Positions 26,839-36,284 of a DNA stretch of 64,000 nucleotides are shown here, piece after piece. The DNA is taken from assembly GCA_019794795.1 (NCBI GenBank), contig JAIMFC010000004.1, positions 62,001-126,000 of the forward strand. Reading direction: 5' to 3'. Every line of letters begins with the position of its first letter. Position 1 is the first letter of the stretch. Below the pieces are notes generated by a model. It was given only the letters and a program-made list of their open reading frames with translations. It had not been told where the DNA came from and did no database searches. The translations under genes and the position numbers were made by a program. The DNA is from Streptococcus gallolyticus. GTDB lineage: Bacteria; Bacillota; Bacilli; Lactobacillales; Streptococcaceae.

Positions 26839-27750
26839 GTGAAAAGAATGATTGCTAGTTTCTTGTTGATCCTGTCTGTCTTTGCCATGATTGGTTGCGG
26901 GAAGCAAGAAGTAAGAGAGGAGAAGGGCCTCAAGATTGTCACGAGTTTTTATCCCATTTATGCCATGACTAAAGAGGTTTCTGGGGAGTTGAATGACGTT
27001 CGGATGATTCAGTCTGGTCAGGGGATTCATAGTTTTGAGCCGTCGGTGACGGATATTCAAGCCATTTATGATGCGGATATTTTCTTCTATCATTCTCATA
27101 TCTTGGAGTCGTGGGCAGGGCGTTTAGATCCTTCTGCTCAGAAGTCAAAGGTTAAGATGATTGAGGCTTCTAAAGGCTTGGAACTGCAGCGTGTAGCGGG
27201 TTTGGAGGATGTAGAAGCTGGTGCTGGTATGGATGAATCCACTCTTTACGATCCTCATAGCTGGTTGGATCCTGTCTTGGTTGGACAAGAAGTTGAGATC
27301 ATTGCAGAGCAATTAGCAGCGATTGATCCAGAAAATGCCTCTGTTTATAAAAAAAACGCGGACAGCATGGTTGAAACATTGAACCAGCTGACAGAGAAAT
27401 ACCAAAAGAAATTTGCAGACTGTAAACGAAAAAGTTTTGTTACCCAGCATACAGCCTTTGCTTATACAGCCAAGCGTTTTGGTCTGGAGCAATTAGGGAT
27501 TGCAGGAGTATCTGAGGAAGAACCAAGTCCTCGTCAGTTGGCTGAGATTAAAGAATTTATCGAGGATTATCAGGTTAAAACCATTTTTGTCGAACAAGGA
27601 GTATCGGATAAGTTGGCTCAGGCCCTCAAGACATCAACCAATGTCAAACTCAAGGTCTTGCAGCCCTTGGAAGCTGATCCAGCCAATGGAAAAGGCTTTA
27701 TTGAAAATTTAGATGACAATCTAGCCATTTTGGCAAAAGAGTTAGAATAG
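26839..27750 (+). CDS. adcAII: Zinc-binding lipoprotein AdcAII/Lmb
   Basis: A 303-residue substrate-binding lipoprotein of the cluster A-I (ZnuA-like) family. The lipobox is MIGC with Cys20. Metal-binding histidines are visible in GIHSFEPS, FYHSHILESW and TQHTAFAYTAKRFGL, and YDPHSWLDP is the family segment. There is no His-rich loop, as in AdcAII/Lmb rather than AdcA. It delivers zinc to AdcBC encoded elsewhere; homologues in other streptococci bind laminin. The start is a GTG at 26839 with AAGGAGG before it. It is followed after nine bases by the histidine triad gene and controlled by AdcR-type operators. Confidence 0.9.
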   Translation: MKRMIASFLLILSVFAMIGCGKQEVREEKGLKIVTSFYPIYAMTKEVSGELNDVRMIQSGQGIHSFEPSVTDIQAIYDADIFFYHSHILESWAGRLDPSAQKSKVKMIEASKGLELQRVAGLEDVEAGAGMDESTLYDPHSWLDPVLVGQEVEIIAEQLAAIDPENASVYKKNADSMVETLNQLTEKYQKKFADCKRKSFVTQHTAFAYTAKRFGLEQLGIAGVSEEEPSPRQLAEIKEFIEDYQVKTIFVEQGVSDKLAQALKTSTNVKLKVLQPLEADPANGKGFIENLDDNLAILAKELE

Positions 27751-27759
27751 GAGACAAGG

Positions 27760-30210
27760 ATGAAAAAGAACTATATTTATGGTTCAGTAGTTGCTATTAT
27801 TTTGAGTTTCGCAGGCTATCAAGCAGGTCACTATCAGGCAAAAGCTGAAATGGGAGCCAATCAAAATGTAGCTTATATTGATGGAAAATCAGACCAACCG
27901 AAAGCTTTGGCGAATAAGGAAAAAACACCTGACCAAGTTAGTAGCGAAGAGGGAATCAAGGCTGAACAAATCGTGGTGAAAATCACAGACAAGGGTTATG
28001 TGACCTCGCATGGGGACCATTTTCATTTCTTCAATGGGAAGGTGCCCTATGATGCGATTCTCAGTGAAGAGTTAATCATGACAGATCCTCACTATGCTTT
28101 CAAACAATCAGACGTAGTGAACGAGGTGAGAGATGGCTACATCATCAAAGTGGATGGTGCCTATTACCTTTATTTGAAACCAGGAAGCAAGCGGGTCAAT
28201 ATCCGCAGTAAGGCTCAGATTGAAGTAGAGCGTAAAAAGTGGGGCGGTCACAGCAGTGCAGTAGCTGGTGGTAAAGAGACGGGTGCTCATGCCCTTGCCC
28301 ACTCACAAGGACGTTATACGACTGACGATGGCTATGTCTTTCATCCTACAGATGTTATTGATGACTTTGGCGATGCTTTCTTAGTGCCTCACGGAGATCA
28401 TTTCCATTATATTCCTAAGAAAGACTTGTCACCATCTGAATTACAAGCTGCCCAAGCCTATTGGGACCAAAAACAAGGGAAGGCAAGCCCTTCTTATGCA
28501 GGCAGAAACGCAGCATCAGCTAGCACTGTCTTACCAGCCCATTTTGATACGCCAGTTTCTGGAGACTGGCAAGACTTACTGGCTCAACTCTACAATACAC
28601 CGTTCAGTCAACGTCATGTAGAGCCAGATGGGTTGGTCTTCGACCCAGCTCAGATTACACGTCGCTTGCCACAAGGAGTCGTGGTACCGCATGGCAATCA
28701 TTTTCATATGATCCCATACGATCAGATGTCCGTTTTGGAAGAAAAAGTTGCTCGCCTCATTCCGATTGGAGCGGATGTAGCTCATATTGGTCAGCAGAAG
28801 CCGAGTCATCACCATCAACCACAGCCAATCAGGCATAAACCAAACAAACCAAACAAACCAAGTAAGCCAAGTCCGCAACCTGCTAAGCCAATTACACAGG
28901 ATAAGGAAGAGGAAGGACATGCTGGTCCGACTCCATTGAAGGATCGTATTGGCAAGCCAAATTCTAAGATTGTTTATAGTCCAGAAGAGGTAGCGGCAGC
29001 TAAGGCAGCTGGTAAATATGCGACTTCAGACGGCTATATCTTTGATGCCAAAGATATCAAGGAAGACTTGGGGGATGCCTACATCATTCCACATATGATG
29101 CATGAACATTGGGTACCTAAGAAAGATTTGTCACCTGCTGAACGCAAGGCAGCAGAGGATTTCTTGGCTGGTAAATCATATGAAAAACCTGCTAGTCCAG
29201 CAACAACAGGACGGACTGCACAGGAGATTTATGAATCGGTTAAACCAGCGGCCCTTATTGCACCAGAGGATCTGCTCTTTGGAATTGCTCAAGCGACTGA
29301 ATACAAAGATGGAACATTTGTTATCCCGCATATCGACCATTATCACTATGTTCAACTCAAATGGTTTGATGAGGAACCAGAGTTACTGACAGATAATGAC
29401 AAGACTTACAGCTTAGAAGAATTTTTAGCGACAGCCAAGTATTACCTGGAAAATCCTGATAAGCGCCCTAAGAAATCCGGTTGGGGAACCGACTCAGCTA
29501 TTCACAAAGAAGAGGAAACTTCGGACGAGGTTGCTGCTGATAAATTACCAGAAGATTTGACAGCTAAAAAAATCTTCGATAGAGTAGCACCAGCTAAGAT
29601 TGTTCCAGTGGAAAAAATGAGTTACAATGCGGCTTATACGGTCAAAGTTTCAGGAGATTATTTGATTATTCCTCATATGGATCATTACCACAATATCAAG
29701 TTTGACTGGTTTGACAGCAAGCTCTATTCTGCCCCAGAAGGCTATAGTCTAGCAGACTTCTTTGCGACGGTTAAGTACTACGTTGCTCACCCAGATGAAT
29801 TGCCTAAAAAGGAAGGTTGGGGGCACAGTAGTGACTATGGACACGGGGTCAGCCCGAGCGACCCTGAGGCTGGCAATTTTTCTCCAGATGAAGAGCCTGA
29901 AGAAGCGGCAAATGCTGGCGCAGAAGCAGAAGAAGAGGGACCAACAGGGCTCTATGATATCGGTGGCTACGATGAGGAGGATGACAAAAAGGTAAGAGGT
30001 CCAGAAATGGATGCCTTGGAAGAACGCCTTTGGGCAGCCTTGAAAGTGGCAGAAGAAATGGAAGATGGCGATGTCAAACAAAAAATTTCAGATGCCGTCG
30101 ATGCTCTTTTCGACCGTCAAAACAATCTCAAGGTTGGAGACGATGATACGATAGCCAAGGTCAACGCTGATCTAGATGCTCTTTGCGAACAATACAATTT
30201 TAAAGCATGA
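27760..30210 (+). CDS. htpS: Histidine triad surface protein (HtpS/Pht family)
   Basis: An 816-residue exported protein with six HxxHxH triads starting at residues 84, 211, 311, 445, 524 and 639: HGDHFH, HGDHFH, HGNHFH, HMMHEH, HIDHYH and HMDHYH. Residues 1-30 are a signal-anchor-like hydrophobic segment without a sortase motif. Between triads 3 and 4 is a His-, Lys- and Pro-rich linker with short repeats (KPNKPNKPSKPS). The C-terminus is acidic and helical. Pht proteins bind zinc at the surface, hand it to AdcAII and affect complement resistance. It shares an operon with adcAII. The fourth triad has Met and Glu at variable positions but keeps all three histidines. Confidence 0.92.
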   Translation: MKKNYIYGSVVAIILSFAGYQAGHYQAKAEMGANQNVAYIDGKSDQPKALANKEKTPDQVSSEEGIKAEQIVVKITDKGYVTSHGDHFHFFNGKVPYDAILSEELIMTDPHYAFKQSDVVNEVRDGYIIKVDGAYYLYLKPGSKRVNIRSKAQIEVERKKWGGHSSAVAGGKETGAHALAHSQGRYTTDDGYVFHPTDVIDDFGDAFLVPHGDHFHYIPKKDLSPSELQAAQAYWDQKQGKASPSYAGRNAASASTVLPAHFDTPVSGDWQDLLAQLYNTPFSQRHVEPDGLVFDPAQITRRLPQGVVVPHGNHFHMIPYDQMSVLEEKVARLIPIGADVAHIGQQKPSHHHQPQPIRHKPNKPNKPSKPSPQPAKPITQDKEEEGHAGPTPLKDRIGKPNSKIVYSPEEVAAAKAAGKYATSDGYIFDAKDIKEDLGDAYIIPHMMHEHWVPKKDLSPAERKAAEDFLAGKSYEKPASPATTGRTAQEIYESVKPAALIAPEDLLFGIAQATEYKDGTFVIPHIDHYHYVQLKWFDEEPELLTDNDKTYSLEEFLATAKYYLENPDKRPKKSGWGTDSAIHKEEETSDEVAADKLPEDLTAKKIFDRVAPAKIVPVEKMSYNAAYTVKVSGDYLIIPHMDHYHNIKFDWFDSKLYSAPEGYSLADFFATVKYYVAHPDELPKKEGWGHSSDYGHGVSPSDPEAGNFSPDEEPEEAANAGAEAEEEGPTGLYDIGGYDEEDDKKVRGPEMDALEERLWAALKVAEEMEDGDVKQKISDAVDALFDRQNNLKVGDDDTIAKVNADLDALCEQYNFKA

Positions 30211-30216
30211 GAAAGT

Positions 30217-30244
30217 GAGGCTGGATAGAGTTCTAGCCTCGTTT
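30217..30244 (+). terminator. Terminator after htpS
   Basis: GAGGCT at 30217-30222 pairs with AGCCTC at 30235-30240, with inner GA/TC pairing, followed by GTTTT. Confidence 0.75.
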
Positions 30245-30247
30245 TCC

Positions 30248-30276
30248 TTGAATTTAGTGACTCAGTCTGCTAGAAT
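30248..30276 (+). promoter_or_regulatory. brnQ promoter
   Basis: TTGAAT at 30248-30253 and TAGAAT at 30271-30276 are 17 bases apart, 33 bases before the brnQ start. Confidence 0.6.
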
Positions 30277-30309
30277 GGAGAAGTTAATTAGTCTAGAAAA
30301 GAGAATAGA

Positions 30310-31689
30310 ATGAAATATAAAACGTCGTTTACAGCTTATATAACTATTGGGCTCATGCTGTTTGCCCTCTTTTTTGGTGCAGGAAATTTAATTTTTCCAG
30401 CTTATTTAGGGATTTATGCAGGGAGTAATGTCTGGTTGGCTGTCTTGGGTTTTTGCTTGACAGCAGTTACCCTGCCTTTAATGGGAGTAGCAGCCATTGC
30501 CTATACGGGGACAGAAGATGCGGAGTCCATCTCACGTCCTGTATCGAAACTGTACGCTCTTTGCTTTTCCGTAGCACTTTATCTGTCTATCGGCCCTTTC
30601 TTTGCGATTCCACGGACAGGAGCGACATCTTATTCGATTGGGATTGAGCCTATTTTTGGCTCATCTATGGCGGTTAAAGTGATATATGCCCTCATTTTTT
30701 TTGGCATTTCTTACTGGTTAGCTATTCGGCCTAGTAAAATGGCGGATCGTATTGGGAAATACCTGACACCGACCTTGCTCTTTGTATTAGCTGTCTTGGT
30801 AGTGGCTTCCTTCCTCAATCCTGCTGGAAATATGGGAGCCGCTCACAATGCGTCAGCAGCAACCAGTGATGCTTTTGCCGATCTTCCTTTGATTGCAGGA
30901 CTGATTCAAGGCTATGGGACAATGGATGCCTTGGCTTCTTTGGCTTTCTCTATTGTTGTCATCAATTCTGCTAAAGTATTCGGTGCTAAGAGCAACCAAG
31001 AAATAGCAGGAATTACGCTTAAGTCGGGGATTGTTGCTAGCCTTCTTCTTGCCTTGGTTTATATCTTTGTGGCTCGGATTGGTGCGACTTCTCAAAGTTT
31101 GTTCGATTTTACAGCGGGAAATTTCCAACTCAAGGGGCAAGTTATTGACGGCGGTCATGTGCTTAGTCAGGCATCTCATTTTTACTTGGGAGCTATCGGT
31201 CGTGCGGTGTTGGGTGTCGTTATTTTCTTAGCATGTATTACGACGGCGACGGGCTTGATTACGGCTTGTGCGGAGTATTTCCATAAGCTAGTGCCTAAGG
31301 TTTCTCATGTGGTTTGGGCGACCATTTTTACAGCGATTGCAGCAACGTTCTACTTTGGCGGTCTGTCTGAGATTATCAAGTGGTCTTTGCCGGTTCTCTT
31401 CTTGCTTTATCCTCTGACAGTGGCGATTATCCTTCTAGCTATAGGTGGAAAATGGTTCCAGCAGGATCCAGTTGTCTATCGTTGGACGATTGCTTGGACT
31501 TTCCTAGCAGGGCTCTATGATGCCTTGAATACCTTAGCAGGGATGACTGGTCTGTTCAAAATGCCAGGAACGATTGCTCATTTCTTTGAGAAGGTTGTCC
31601 CACTAGGGGCTTATTCCCTCGGTTGGGTTTCCTTCGCGGTAGTTGGTTTTGTCATTGGTTTATTGGTGCATACTTTGAAAAAAAAATAG
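30310..31689 (+). CDS. brnQ: Branched-chain amino acid transporter (LIVCS family)
   Basis: A 459-residue polytopic carrier with about twelve membrane segments. It has the BrnQ opening ALFFGAGNLIFPAYLG and the later IGPFFAIPRTGATSYSIGI and YGTMDALASLAFSIVVINS. It imports leucine, isoleucine and valine by cation symport. It is transcribed alone, between its promoter and a strong terminator just after the stop codon. Confidence 0.92.
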   Translation: MKYKTSFTAYITIGLMLFALFFGAGNLIFPAYLGIYAGSNVWLAVLGFCLTAVTLPLMGVAAIAYTGTEDAESISRPVSKLYALCFSVALYLSIGPFFAIPRTGATSYSIGIEPIFGSSMAVKVIYALIFFGISYWLAIRPSKMADRIGKYLTPTLLFVLAVLVVASFLNPAGNMGAAHNASAATSDAFADLPLIAGLIQGYGTMDALASLAFSIVVINSAKVFGAKSNQEIAGITLKSGIVASLLLALVYIFVARIGATSQSLFDFTAGNFQLKGQVIDGGHVLSQASHFYLGAIGRAVLGVVIFLACITTATGLITACAEYFHKLVPKVSHVVWATIFTAIAATFYFGGLSEIIKWSLPVLFLLYPLTVAIILLAIGGKWFQQDPVVYRWTIAWTFLAGLYDALNTLAGMTGLFKMPGTIAHFFEKVVPLGAYSLGWVSFAVVGFVIGLLVHTLKKK

Positions 31690-31719
31690 GAGGCTTGGAC
31701 CGTGGTCCAGCCTCTTTTT
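31690..31719 (+). terminator. Terminator after brnQ
   Basis: GAGGCTTGGACC at 31690-31701 pairs with GGTCCAGCCTC at 31704-31714 (one bulge), followed by TTTTT. Confidence 0.88.
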
Positions 31720-31752
31720 GCTGTGCTATAATAGAAGAAAAGGAGGTGTCCT

Positions 31753-32796
31753 ATGCGTGTTTTAGTTGCCATTGATTCATTTAAAGGTTCGGCGACATCA
31801 TCTGAGCTCAATCAAGCTGTCAAGGAGGGCTTGATGGCAGCAGTTCCAGATATGCAGGTCGATACGGTAGCTATTGCAGATGGTGGTGAAGGGACTCTGG
31901 AGTCTCTCTATCAGGCTCTTTCTGGTGAATTTGTAACTCTGGAGGCACCTGATTTACTGGGGAATCCAAGAGAAGTAACTTACTTGCTGTCTGAAAATAG
32001 GGCTTTTATTGAGACAGCTAGTCTTCTCGGAATTGACAAGATTTCACCGAGTCCAGAAACATTTGAACAGGCTTCTTCAGCTGGTCTGGCTAATCTCGTT
32101 TTAGATGCACTTGGCCGAGGTTGTCAACAGATTTTTCTGACCTTGGGTGGGACCGGAACTTCTGATGGCGGACGTGGTTTTTTGGAGAAATTGACCGGAC
32201 AGACTGTCTTATTTGAACAGGTAGAATTGATTGGTCTGACGGACGTAAGGAATCCTTACGCCGGTCCAGATGGCTACGCTCGGATTTTTGGTCCGCAAAA
32301 AGGCGGTAGTCCTGAGCAGATAGAGAGGGAGGATGCGCGTGCGCTAGCTTTTGTGGAAAAGATAAGGGTAGAACAAGGATTGGATTTGCAGGCTCAGGCT
32401 GGTAGCGGAGCAGCCGGTGGTCTTGGAGGAGCTATCCTCCTCTTAGGTGGTCGCCTGCAGTCGGGATTTGCTAGTATTGCTGACCTGATTGGTTTGGAGG
32501 AGAAGCTTGTCCAAGCTGATGTAGTGATTACGGGCGAGGGACATTTGGATAGGCAGTCATTTCAGGGCAAGGTTCCAGTCAGCCTTGTTAGATTGGCTAA
32601 GAAATATCATTGCCCCACCATTGCTCTTTGTGGAGCGATTGGTGAGGCTGACTTATCTATCTATGCTGACTTTCAAGCCGTCTTTTCTATCCAGACTAGG
32701 GTCCAATCTCTATCTGAAGCTATGGAAAAAGAGACAACTCTGGAGAATATTCGTTTTGTAGCTGGAAATATTGGGCGGATGATAAGAATGAAGTAG
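31753..32796 (+). CDS. Glycerate kinase
   Basis: A 347-residue member of glycerate kinase family 1 (GlxK/GarK). It begins MRVLVAIDSFKGSATSSE and contains AIADGGEGTLESL, the active-site LGGTGTSDGGRGFL, VRNPYAGPDGYARIFGPQKG and VITGEGHLDRQS. It phosphorylates D-glycerate to 2-phosphoglycerate (or 3-phosphoglycerate). Family members usually have 370-380 residues; the shortfall lies just after GGRGFLEKL, where a segment of roughly 25-30 residues usually present seems to be missing. The frame is intact and the terminal domains complete. AAGGAGGTG precedes the ATG. Confidence 0.87.
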   Translation: MRVLVAIDSFKGSATSSELNQAVKEGLMAAVPDMQVDTVAIADGGEGTLESLYQALSGEFVTLEAPDLLGNPREVTYLLSENRAFIETASLLGIDKISPSPETFEQASSAGLANLVLDALGRGCQQIFLTLGGTGTSDGGRGFLEKLTGQTVLFEQVELIGLTDVRNPYAGPDGYARIFGPQKGGSPEQIEREDARALAFVEKIRVEQGLDLQAQAGSGAAGGLGGAILLLGGRLQSGFASIADLIGLEEKLVQADVVITGEGHLDRQSFQGKVPVSLVRLAKKYHCPTIALCGAIGEADLSIYADFQAVFSIQTRVQSLSEAMEKETTLENIRFVAGNIGRMIRMK

Positions 32797-32825
32797 AAGT
32801 TGGAATAGTTTTCCAGCTTCTTTTT
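32796..32825 (+). terminator. Terminator after glycerate kinase
   Basis: GAAGTTGGAA at 32796-32805 pairs with TTCCAGCTTC at 32811-32820 across five bases, followed by TTTTT. The stem begins on the last base of the stop codon. Confidence 0.85.
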
Positions 32826-32877
32826 ACTATCCAAAGGGGGAAGTTATAGGGTGCTTTATATATTAATAGATTTTCTA

Positions 32878-32930
32878 TTGACGATTGATATCTTTTGGAG
32901 TACAATAAAAGAAAACTGGTTATAACCACT
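32878..32930 (+). promoter_or_regulatory. Promoter and GntR/HutC-type operator of the agaS-lacDC cluster
   Basis: TTGACG at 32878-32883 and TACAAT at 32901-32906 are 17 bases apart. ACTGGTTATAACCACT at 32915-32930 contains the perfect palindrome TGGTTATAACCA at the expected transcription start. The TGGT-N4-ACCA form is that of amino-sugar GntR/HutC repressors (NagR, DasR, AgaR). The regulator gene is not in this window. Confidence 0.7.
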
Positions 32931-32944
32931 AGAGGAGGAATACT

Positions 32945-34111
32945 ATGTTTCACTTGCCAAAAGAGGAATTAGAGCGCTTGGGCGCCATTATCACTGTTCC
33001 TGAAATCTACCAACAACCTGGTCTCTGGCGTGAGGCTTGGGACTTGTATCAAGCCAAGTTACCAGAAATTGAGCGATTTTTGACGGACATTCAGGCTAAG
33101 CACGACTTTGTACAGGTTATTTTTACAGGTGCCGGAACATCTGAATTTGTCGGACAAAGTATTGTCAATCACTTGAATCAAGTCAATGATTTACGGAAAA
33201 TTCGTTTCTTATCCGTGTCTTCTCCGGAATTGGTCACTCGTCCACAGGACTACCTTCAAGCGGATCTTCCAACCATTTTGGTCTCCTTTGCGCGCAGCGG
33301 AAATTCTCCAGAAAGTTTAGCAGCGGTTGAGCACGTGAAAACAATTGTCCAAGACTGCTATCAGATTTTCATCACTTGTGCAGCAGATGGGAAATTAGCC
33401 TTGCTAGCTCCGGAAGATGACAAGACTCTCTTGCTCTTGCAACCAGCGGGTTCAAATGATGGTGGCTTTGCTATGACAGGTAGCTATTCTTGTATGACCT
33501 TGACAGCCTTACTGGTATTTTCTACAGTAAGTCAAGAAGAAAAAGCTATCTGGATTGAGACCATTGCTCGCTTGGGTCAAGATGTCTTGGACCGTGAAGA
33601 CTATATCCAAGAATTGGTGAACCAAGATTTTGAACGAGTGATTTACCTTGGTGCAGGTGGATTGTTTGGCGTTGCCCATGAAGCCCAGCTCAAGATTTTG
33701 GAATTAACAGCGGGTCAGATTGCTACCATGTATGAAAGCCCAGTTGGTTTCCGTCATGGACCAAAATCCCTCATCAATGAAGAAACGATTGTCATTGAGT
33801 TTATGTCAAACCATGCCTATACCAAACAGTATGATATCGACCTGCTTAACGAAGTGCAAAATGACGGTATCGTTCGCCGTATCGTAGCCCTGTCCGCAAC
33901 AGAAATTCCGCAAACGCAGGTGCCAACCTTTGTCCTGGCAGCAGGTGGTGAGTCTCTTCCAGATGCACTCTTGACCTTCCCATACATCATCTTTGGACAA
34001 ACCTTTGCCATTATGACAGCCCTAAAATGCAAAAATTTACCGGACACACCATCGCCAACTGGTACCGTTAACCGTGTCGTGGAAGGGGTTATTATCCATT
34101 CTTTACCCTAA
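32945..34111 (+). CDS. agaS: AgaS-type sugar isomerase/deaminase (two SIS domains)
   Basis: A 388-residue protein with tandem SIS phosphosugar-binding domains. The first contains FTGAGTSEFVGQSIVNHL and FARSGNSPESLAAVEHV; the second contains YLGAGGLFGVAHEAQLKILE and ESPVGFRHGPKSLI. AgaS converts galactosamine-6-phosphate to tagatose-6-phosphate with release of ammonia. It is the first gene of a run with lacD and lacC, which complete the route to triose phosphates. That gives the run a role in galactosamine or N-acetylgalactosamine use, since lacA and lacB (galactose-6-phosphate isomerase) are absent here. Ribosome-binding site GAGGAGG. Confidence 0.88.
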   Translation: MFHLPKEELERLGAIITVPEIYQQPGLWREAWDLYQAKLPEIERFLTDIQAKHDFVQVIFTGAGTSEFVGQSIVNHLNQVNDLRKIRFLSVSSPELVTRPQDYLQADLPTILVSFARSGNSPESLAAVEHVKTIVQDCYQIFITCAADGKLALLAPEDDKTLLLLQPAGSNDGGFAMTGSYSCMTLTALLVFSTVSQEEKAIWIETIARLGQDVLDREDYIQELVNQDFERVIYLGAGGLFGVAHEAQLKILELTAGQIATMYESPVGFRHGPKSLINEETIVIEFMSNHAYTKQYDIDLLNEVQNDGIVRRIVALSATEIPQTQVPTFVLAAGGESLPDALLTFPYIIFGQTFAIMTALKCKNLPDTPSPTGTVNRVVEGVIIHSLP

Positions 34112-34157
34112 ACAATTGCATACTATTATTTGAAAAATATAAATGGAGAAACTAAAA

Positions 34158-35084
34158 ATGGTAAGTTTAGAAAAATTAACAACAAAAAATGGGATTATTT
34201 CAGCCTTGGCGATTGACCAGCGTGGAGCCCTTCGTCGCATGTTGGGCGCAGATGCCAGTCAGGAAGAATTGGAGTCTTTCAAGGTTTTGGTTTCTGAAAA
34301 TCTGACACCTTATGCTAGTTCAATTCTCTTAGACCCTGAGTATGGTTTGCCTGCAGCTGGCAAGAAAGATGCCAACTGTGGTCTCATCATGGCTTATGAA
34401 AAAACGGGTTATGATGCCAACACACCAGGTCGTTTTCCAGATTTGATTGACAATGTTAGCGTGAAGCGCCTCAAAGAAGCAGGTGCGGATGCCATCAAAC
34501 TCTTGGTTTATGTGGATGTGGATGAATCTGACGAGATTAATGATGTCAAGAAAGCTCTTGTAGAGCGTGTCGGTTCAGAATGTGCTGCGGAAGATCTGCC
34601 ATTCTTTCTTGAGTTGGTGAGCTACGACGCAAACATCACTGACAAGAAAGAATACGCTAAGGTAAAACCACACAAGGTGATCGAAGCCATGAAAGCCTAT
34701 GCAGACCCACGCTACAATGTAGCGGTTCTCAAGGTTGAAGTGCCAGTTGACATGAATTTTGTTGAAGGATTTTCAGATGATATAGTACATACTAAGGAAG
34801 AAGCGGCAGCCTTTTACAAGGAACAAGCAGACGCAACCAACTTGCCATATATCTACCTAAGTGCGGGTGTCAGCGCAGACCTTTTCCGCCAGACCCTTCG
34901 CTTTGCTAAGGAAAGTGGTTCCACCTTTAATGGTGTGCTCTGCGGTCGTGCTACATGGGCTGGTGGTACAGCCGTTTACCAAGAATCTGGTGTAGCTGCA
35001 GCTGTAGAGTGGTTCCAAAGTCAAGGCAAGGAAAATATTACAGAATTGGCTAATCTGGTTGAAGAATTAGCAACTCCAATTTGA
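34158..35084 (+). CDS. lacD: Tagatose 1,6-bisphosphate aldolase
   Basis: A 308-residue class I aldolase of the LacD family. Conserved segments are [52 protein letters not shown] (with the Schiff-base lysine), [11 protein letters not shown] and CGRATWAGG. It splits tagatose-1,6-bisphosphate into dihydroxyacetone phosphate and glyceraldehyde-3-phosphate. The start at 34158 is chosen because GGAGAAAC at 34145 then serves as ribosome-binding site; an ATG at 34143 overlaps it. The usual length is about 325 residues, the difference being a shorter N-terminus and small loops. It lies 46 bases after agaS. Confidence 0.9.
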   Translation: MVSLEKLTTKNGIISALAIDQRGALRRMLGADASQEELESFKVLVSENLTPYASSILLDPEYGLPAAGKKDANCGLIMAYEKTGYDANTPGRFPDLIDNVSVKRLKEAGADAIKLLVYVDVDESDEINDVKKALVERVGSECAAEDLPFFLELVSYDANITDKKEYAKVKPHKVIEAMKAYADPRYNVAVLKVEVPVDMNFVEGFSDDIVHTKEEAAAFYKEQADATNLPYIYLSAGVSADLFRQTLRFAKESGSTFNGVLCGRATWAGGTAVYQESGVAAAVEWFQSQGKENITELANLVEELATPI

Positions 35085-35099
35085 TAGAAAATACAGGGG

Positions 35100-35322
35100 A
35101 AGTGGGAAAGAACTCATAGCAATCAACAAAGAGTTCCCTTCGCTCCCTTATTTTTTAAGCTCAGGCAGAAAACGTCCACTGGACCTTTTCTCTCCCACCC
35201 CCGCACAGTTGATTAGGCTATCTTTGAAGCTTGAAAAGCGAACAAAGATGCCAATCAACCACTGCGTCTTGCAATTTTAGCTTAAATAAATTTAGGAGTT
35301 GGACTTGAGCACAACTCCTTTT
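35100..35322 (+). repeat. Modular intergenic repeat, family B, copy 1 (inside the tagatose cluster)
   Basis: The left arm AGTGGGAAAGAACTC with GAGTTCCCTTCGCTCCC leads to a GTCCACTGGAC hairpin and TCTCCCACC. The centre is like family A (CCGCACAG, stem GTTGATTAGGC with GCCAATCAAC, CACTGCG). The right arm ends in AGGAGTTG (35294-35301) with CAACTCCT (35312-35319) and TTTT. It separates lacD from lacC and could terminate or attenuate transcription between them. A second copy lies at 50629. Confidence 0.85.
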
Positions 35323-35340
35323 GATATAGAAAGGATTATC

Positions 35341-36273
35341 ATGATAACAACAGTTACCCTAAATGCCTCTATTGACAAGGCCTATGTCCTAGATGGTATA
35401 CTAAATCCAGGCATAGTCATGCGGGTTAAGGAAGTCCGCAACACAGCTGGTGGTAAAGGGCTCAATGTCACAAAAATTGTCAATCTCTGCGGTCAGCCTG
35501 TTCTTGCAACAGGTTTTCTAGGAGGCTTTAATGGTAAATATCTGGAATTTCTCTTAGAACAAGACCAGATTGCTTCGCAGTTTACTTGGGTGCAAGGGGA
35601 AACACGTTCTTGTATCAATATCTTGGAAGACAAGTTTTCATCCACTGAGTTTTTGGAGCCAGGTTTTACCGTCTCGGCTGAAGAAGAATTGGCTTTTTTG
35701 GACAATTTCCGTCAATTGTTAGATCAGACAAACATTGTTACCATTTCAGGTAGTTTACCCAAAGGCGTCAGTCCAAGCATTTATGGCACTTTGATTGCAG
35801 AAACTAAGGCAGCTGGGAAACGGGTTATTTTGGATTCTAGCGGGGCTTCTTTCAAGGAAGGTCTGTTGGCTAAGCCAACTATGGTGAAACCCAATCAAGA
35901 GGAGTTAGAGGCGCTCTTTGATGTGACCATTTCATCCACCGAGAACGTTATCACTTATGGTCAAAAGCTAGTTGACCAAGGCATTGAATATGTTCTTATC
36001 TCACTGGGAGGTGAGGGAGCAGTTCTCTTGCACGCTGGTAAGGTCTATCAAGGTCGTCCGCCAAAGATTGATCCTGTCAACACGGTTGGCTGTGGAGACT
36101 CCATGGTAGGGGCTTTTGCTGTGGCTTTGGAGCGTAATTATTCTCCAGTGGATTGTCTCAAGTTCGCCATTGCGGTAGGAACAGCTAACGCCCTTTCCCC
36201 ATTTACTGGCAATTTTGACCCAGAAATCTTGGACAATATACATGCTCAAGTGACTGTAGAAGAAGTAAAATAA
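35341..36273 (+). CDS. lacC: Tagatose-6-phosphate kinase (PfkB family)
   Basis: A 310-residue PfkB kinase beginning MITTVTLNASIDKAYVLDG. It has the signature GGKGLNVTKIVNLCG near residue 38, ISGSLPKGVS, and the C-terminal VGCGDSMVGAFAVAL with catalytic Asp253. LacC phosphorylates tagatose-6-phosphate to the 1,6-bisphosphate used by LacD. The close relative 1-phosphofructokinase cannot be excluded by sequence, but position after agaS and lacD favours LacC. The start at 35341 follows GAAAGGA; an ATG at 35299 falls inside the preceding repeat. Confidence 0.85.
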   Translation: MITTVTLNASIDKAYVLDGILNPGIVMRVKEVRNTAGGKGLNVTKIVNLCGQPVLATGFLGGFNGKYLEFLLEQDQIASQFTWVQGETRSCINILEDKFSSTEFLEPGFTVSAEEELAFLDNFRQLLDQTNIVTISGSLPKGVSPSIYGTLIAETKAAGKRVILDSSGASFKEGLLAKPTMVKPNQEELEALFDVTISSTENVITYGQKLVDQGIEYVLISLGGEGAVLLHAGKVYQGRPPKIDPVNTVGCGDSMVGAFAVALERNYSPVDCLKFAIAVGTANALSPFTGNFDPEILDNIHAQVTVEEVK

Positions 36274-36284
36274 AGGAAATTTTT

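Noticed and set aside
28800-28900. Short KPNKPNKPSKPS repeats in htpS as a separate repeat feature
   Set aside because: It is an in-frame Lys/Pro-rich linker typical of histidine triad proteins and is described with the gene.
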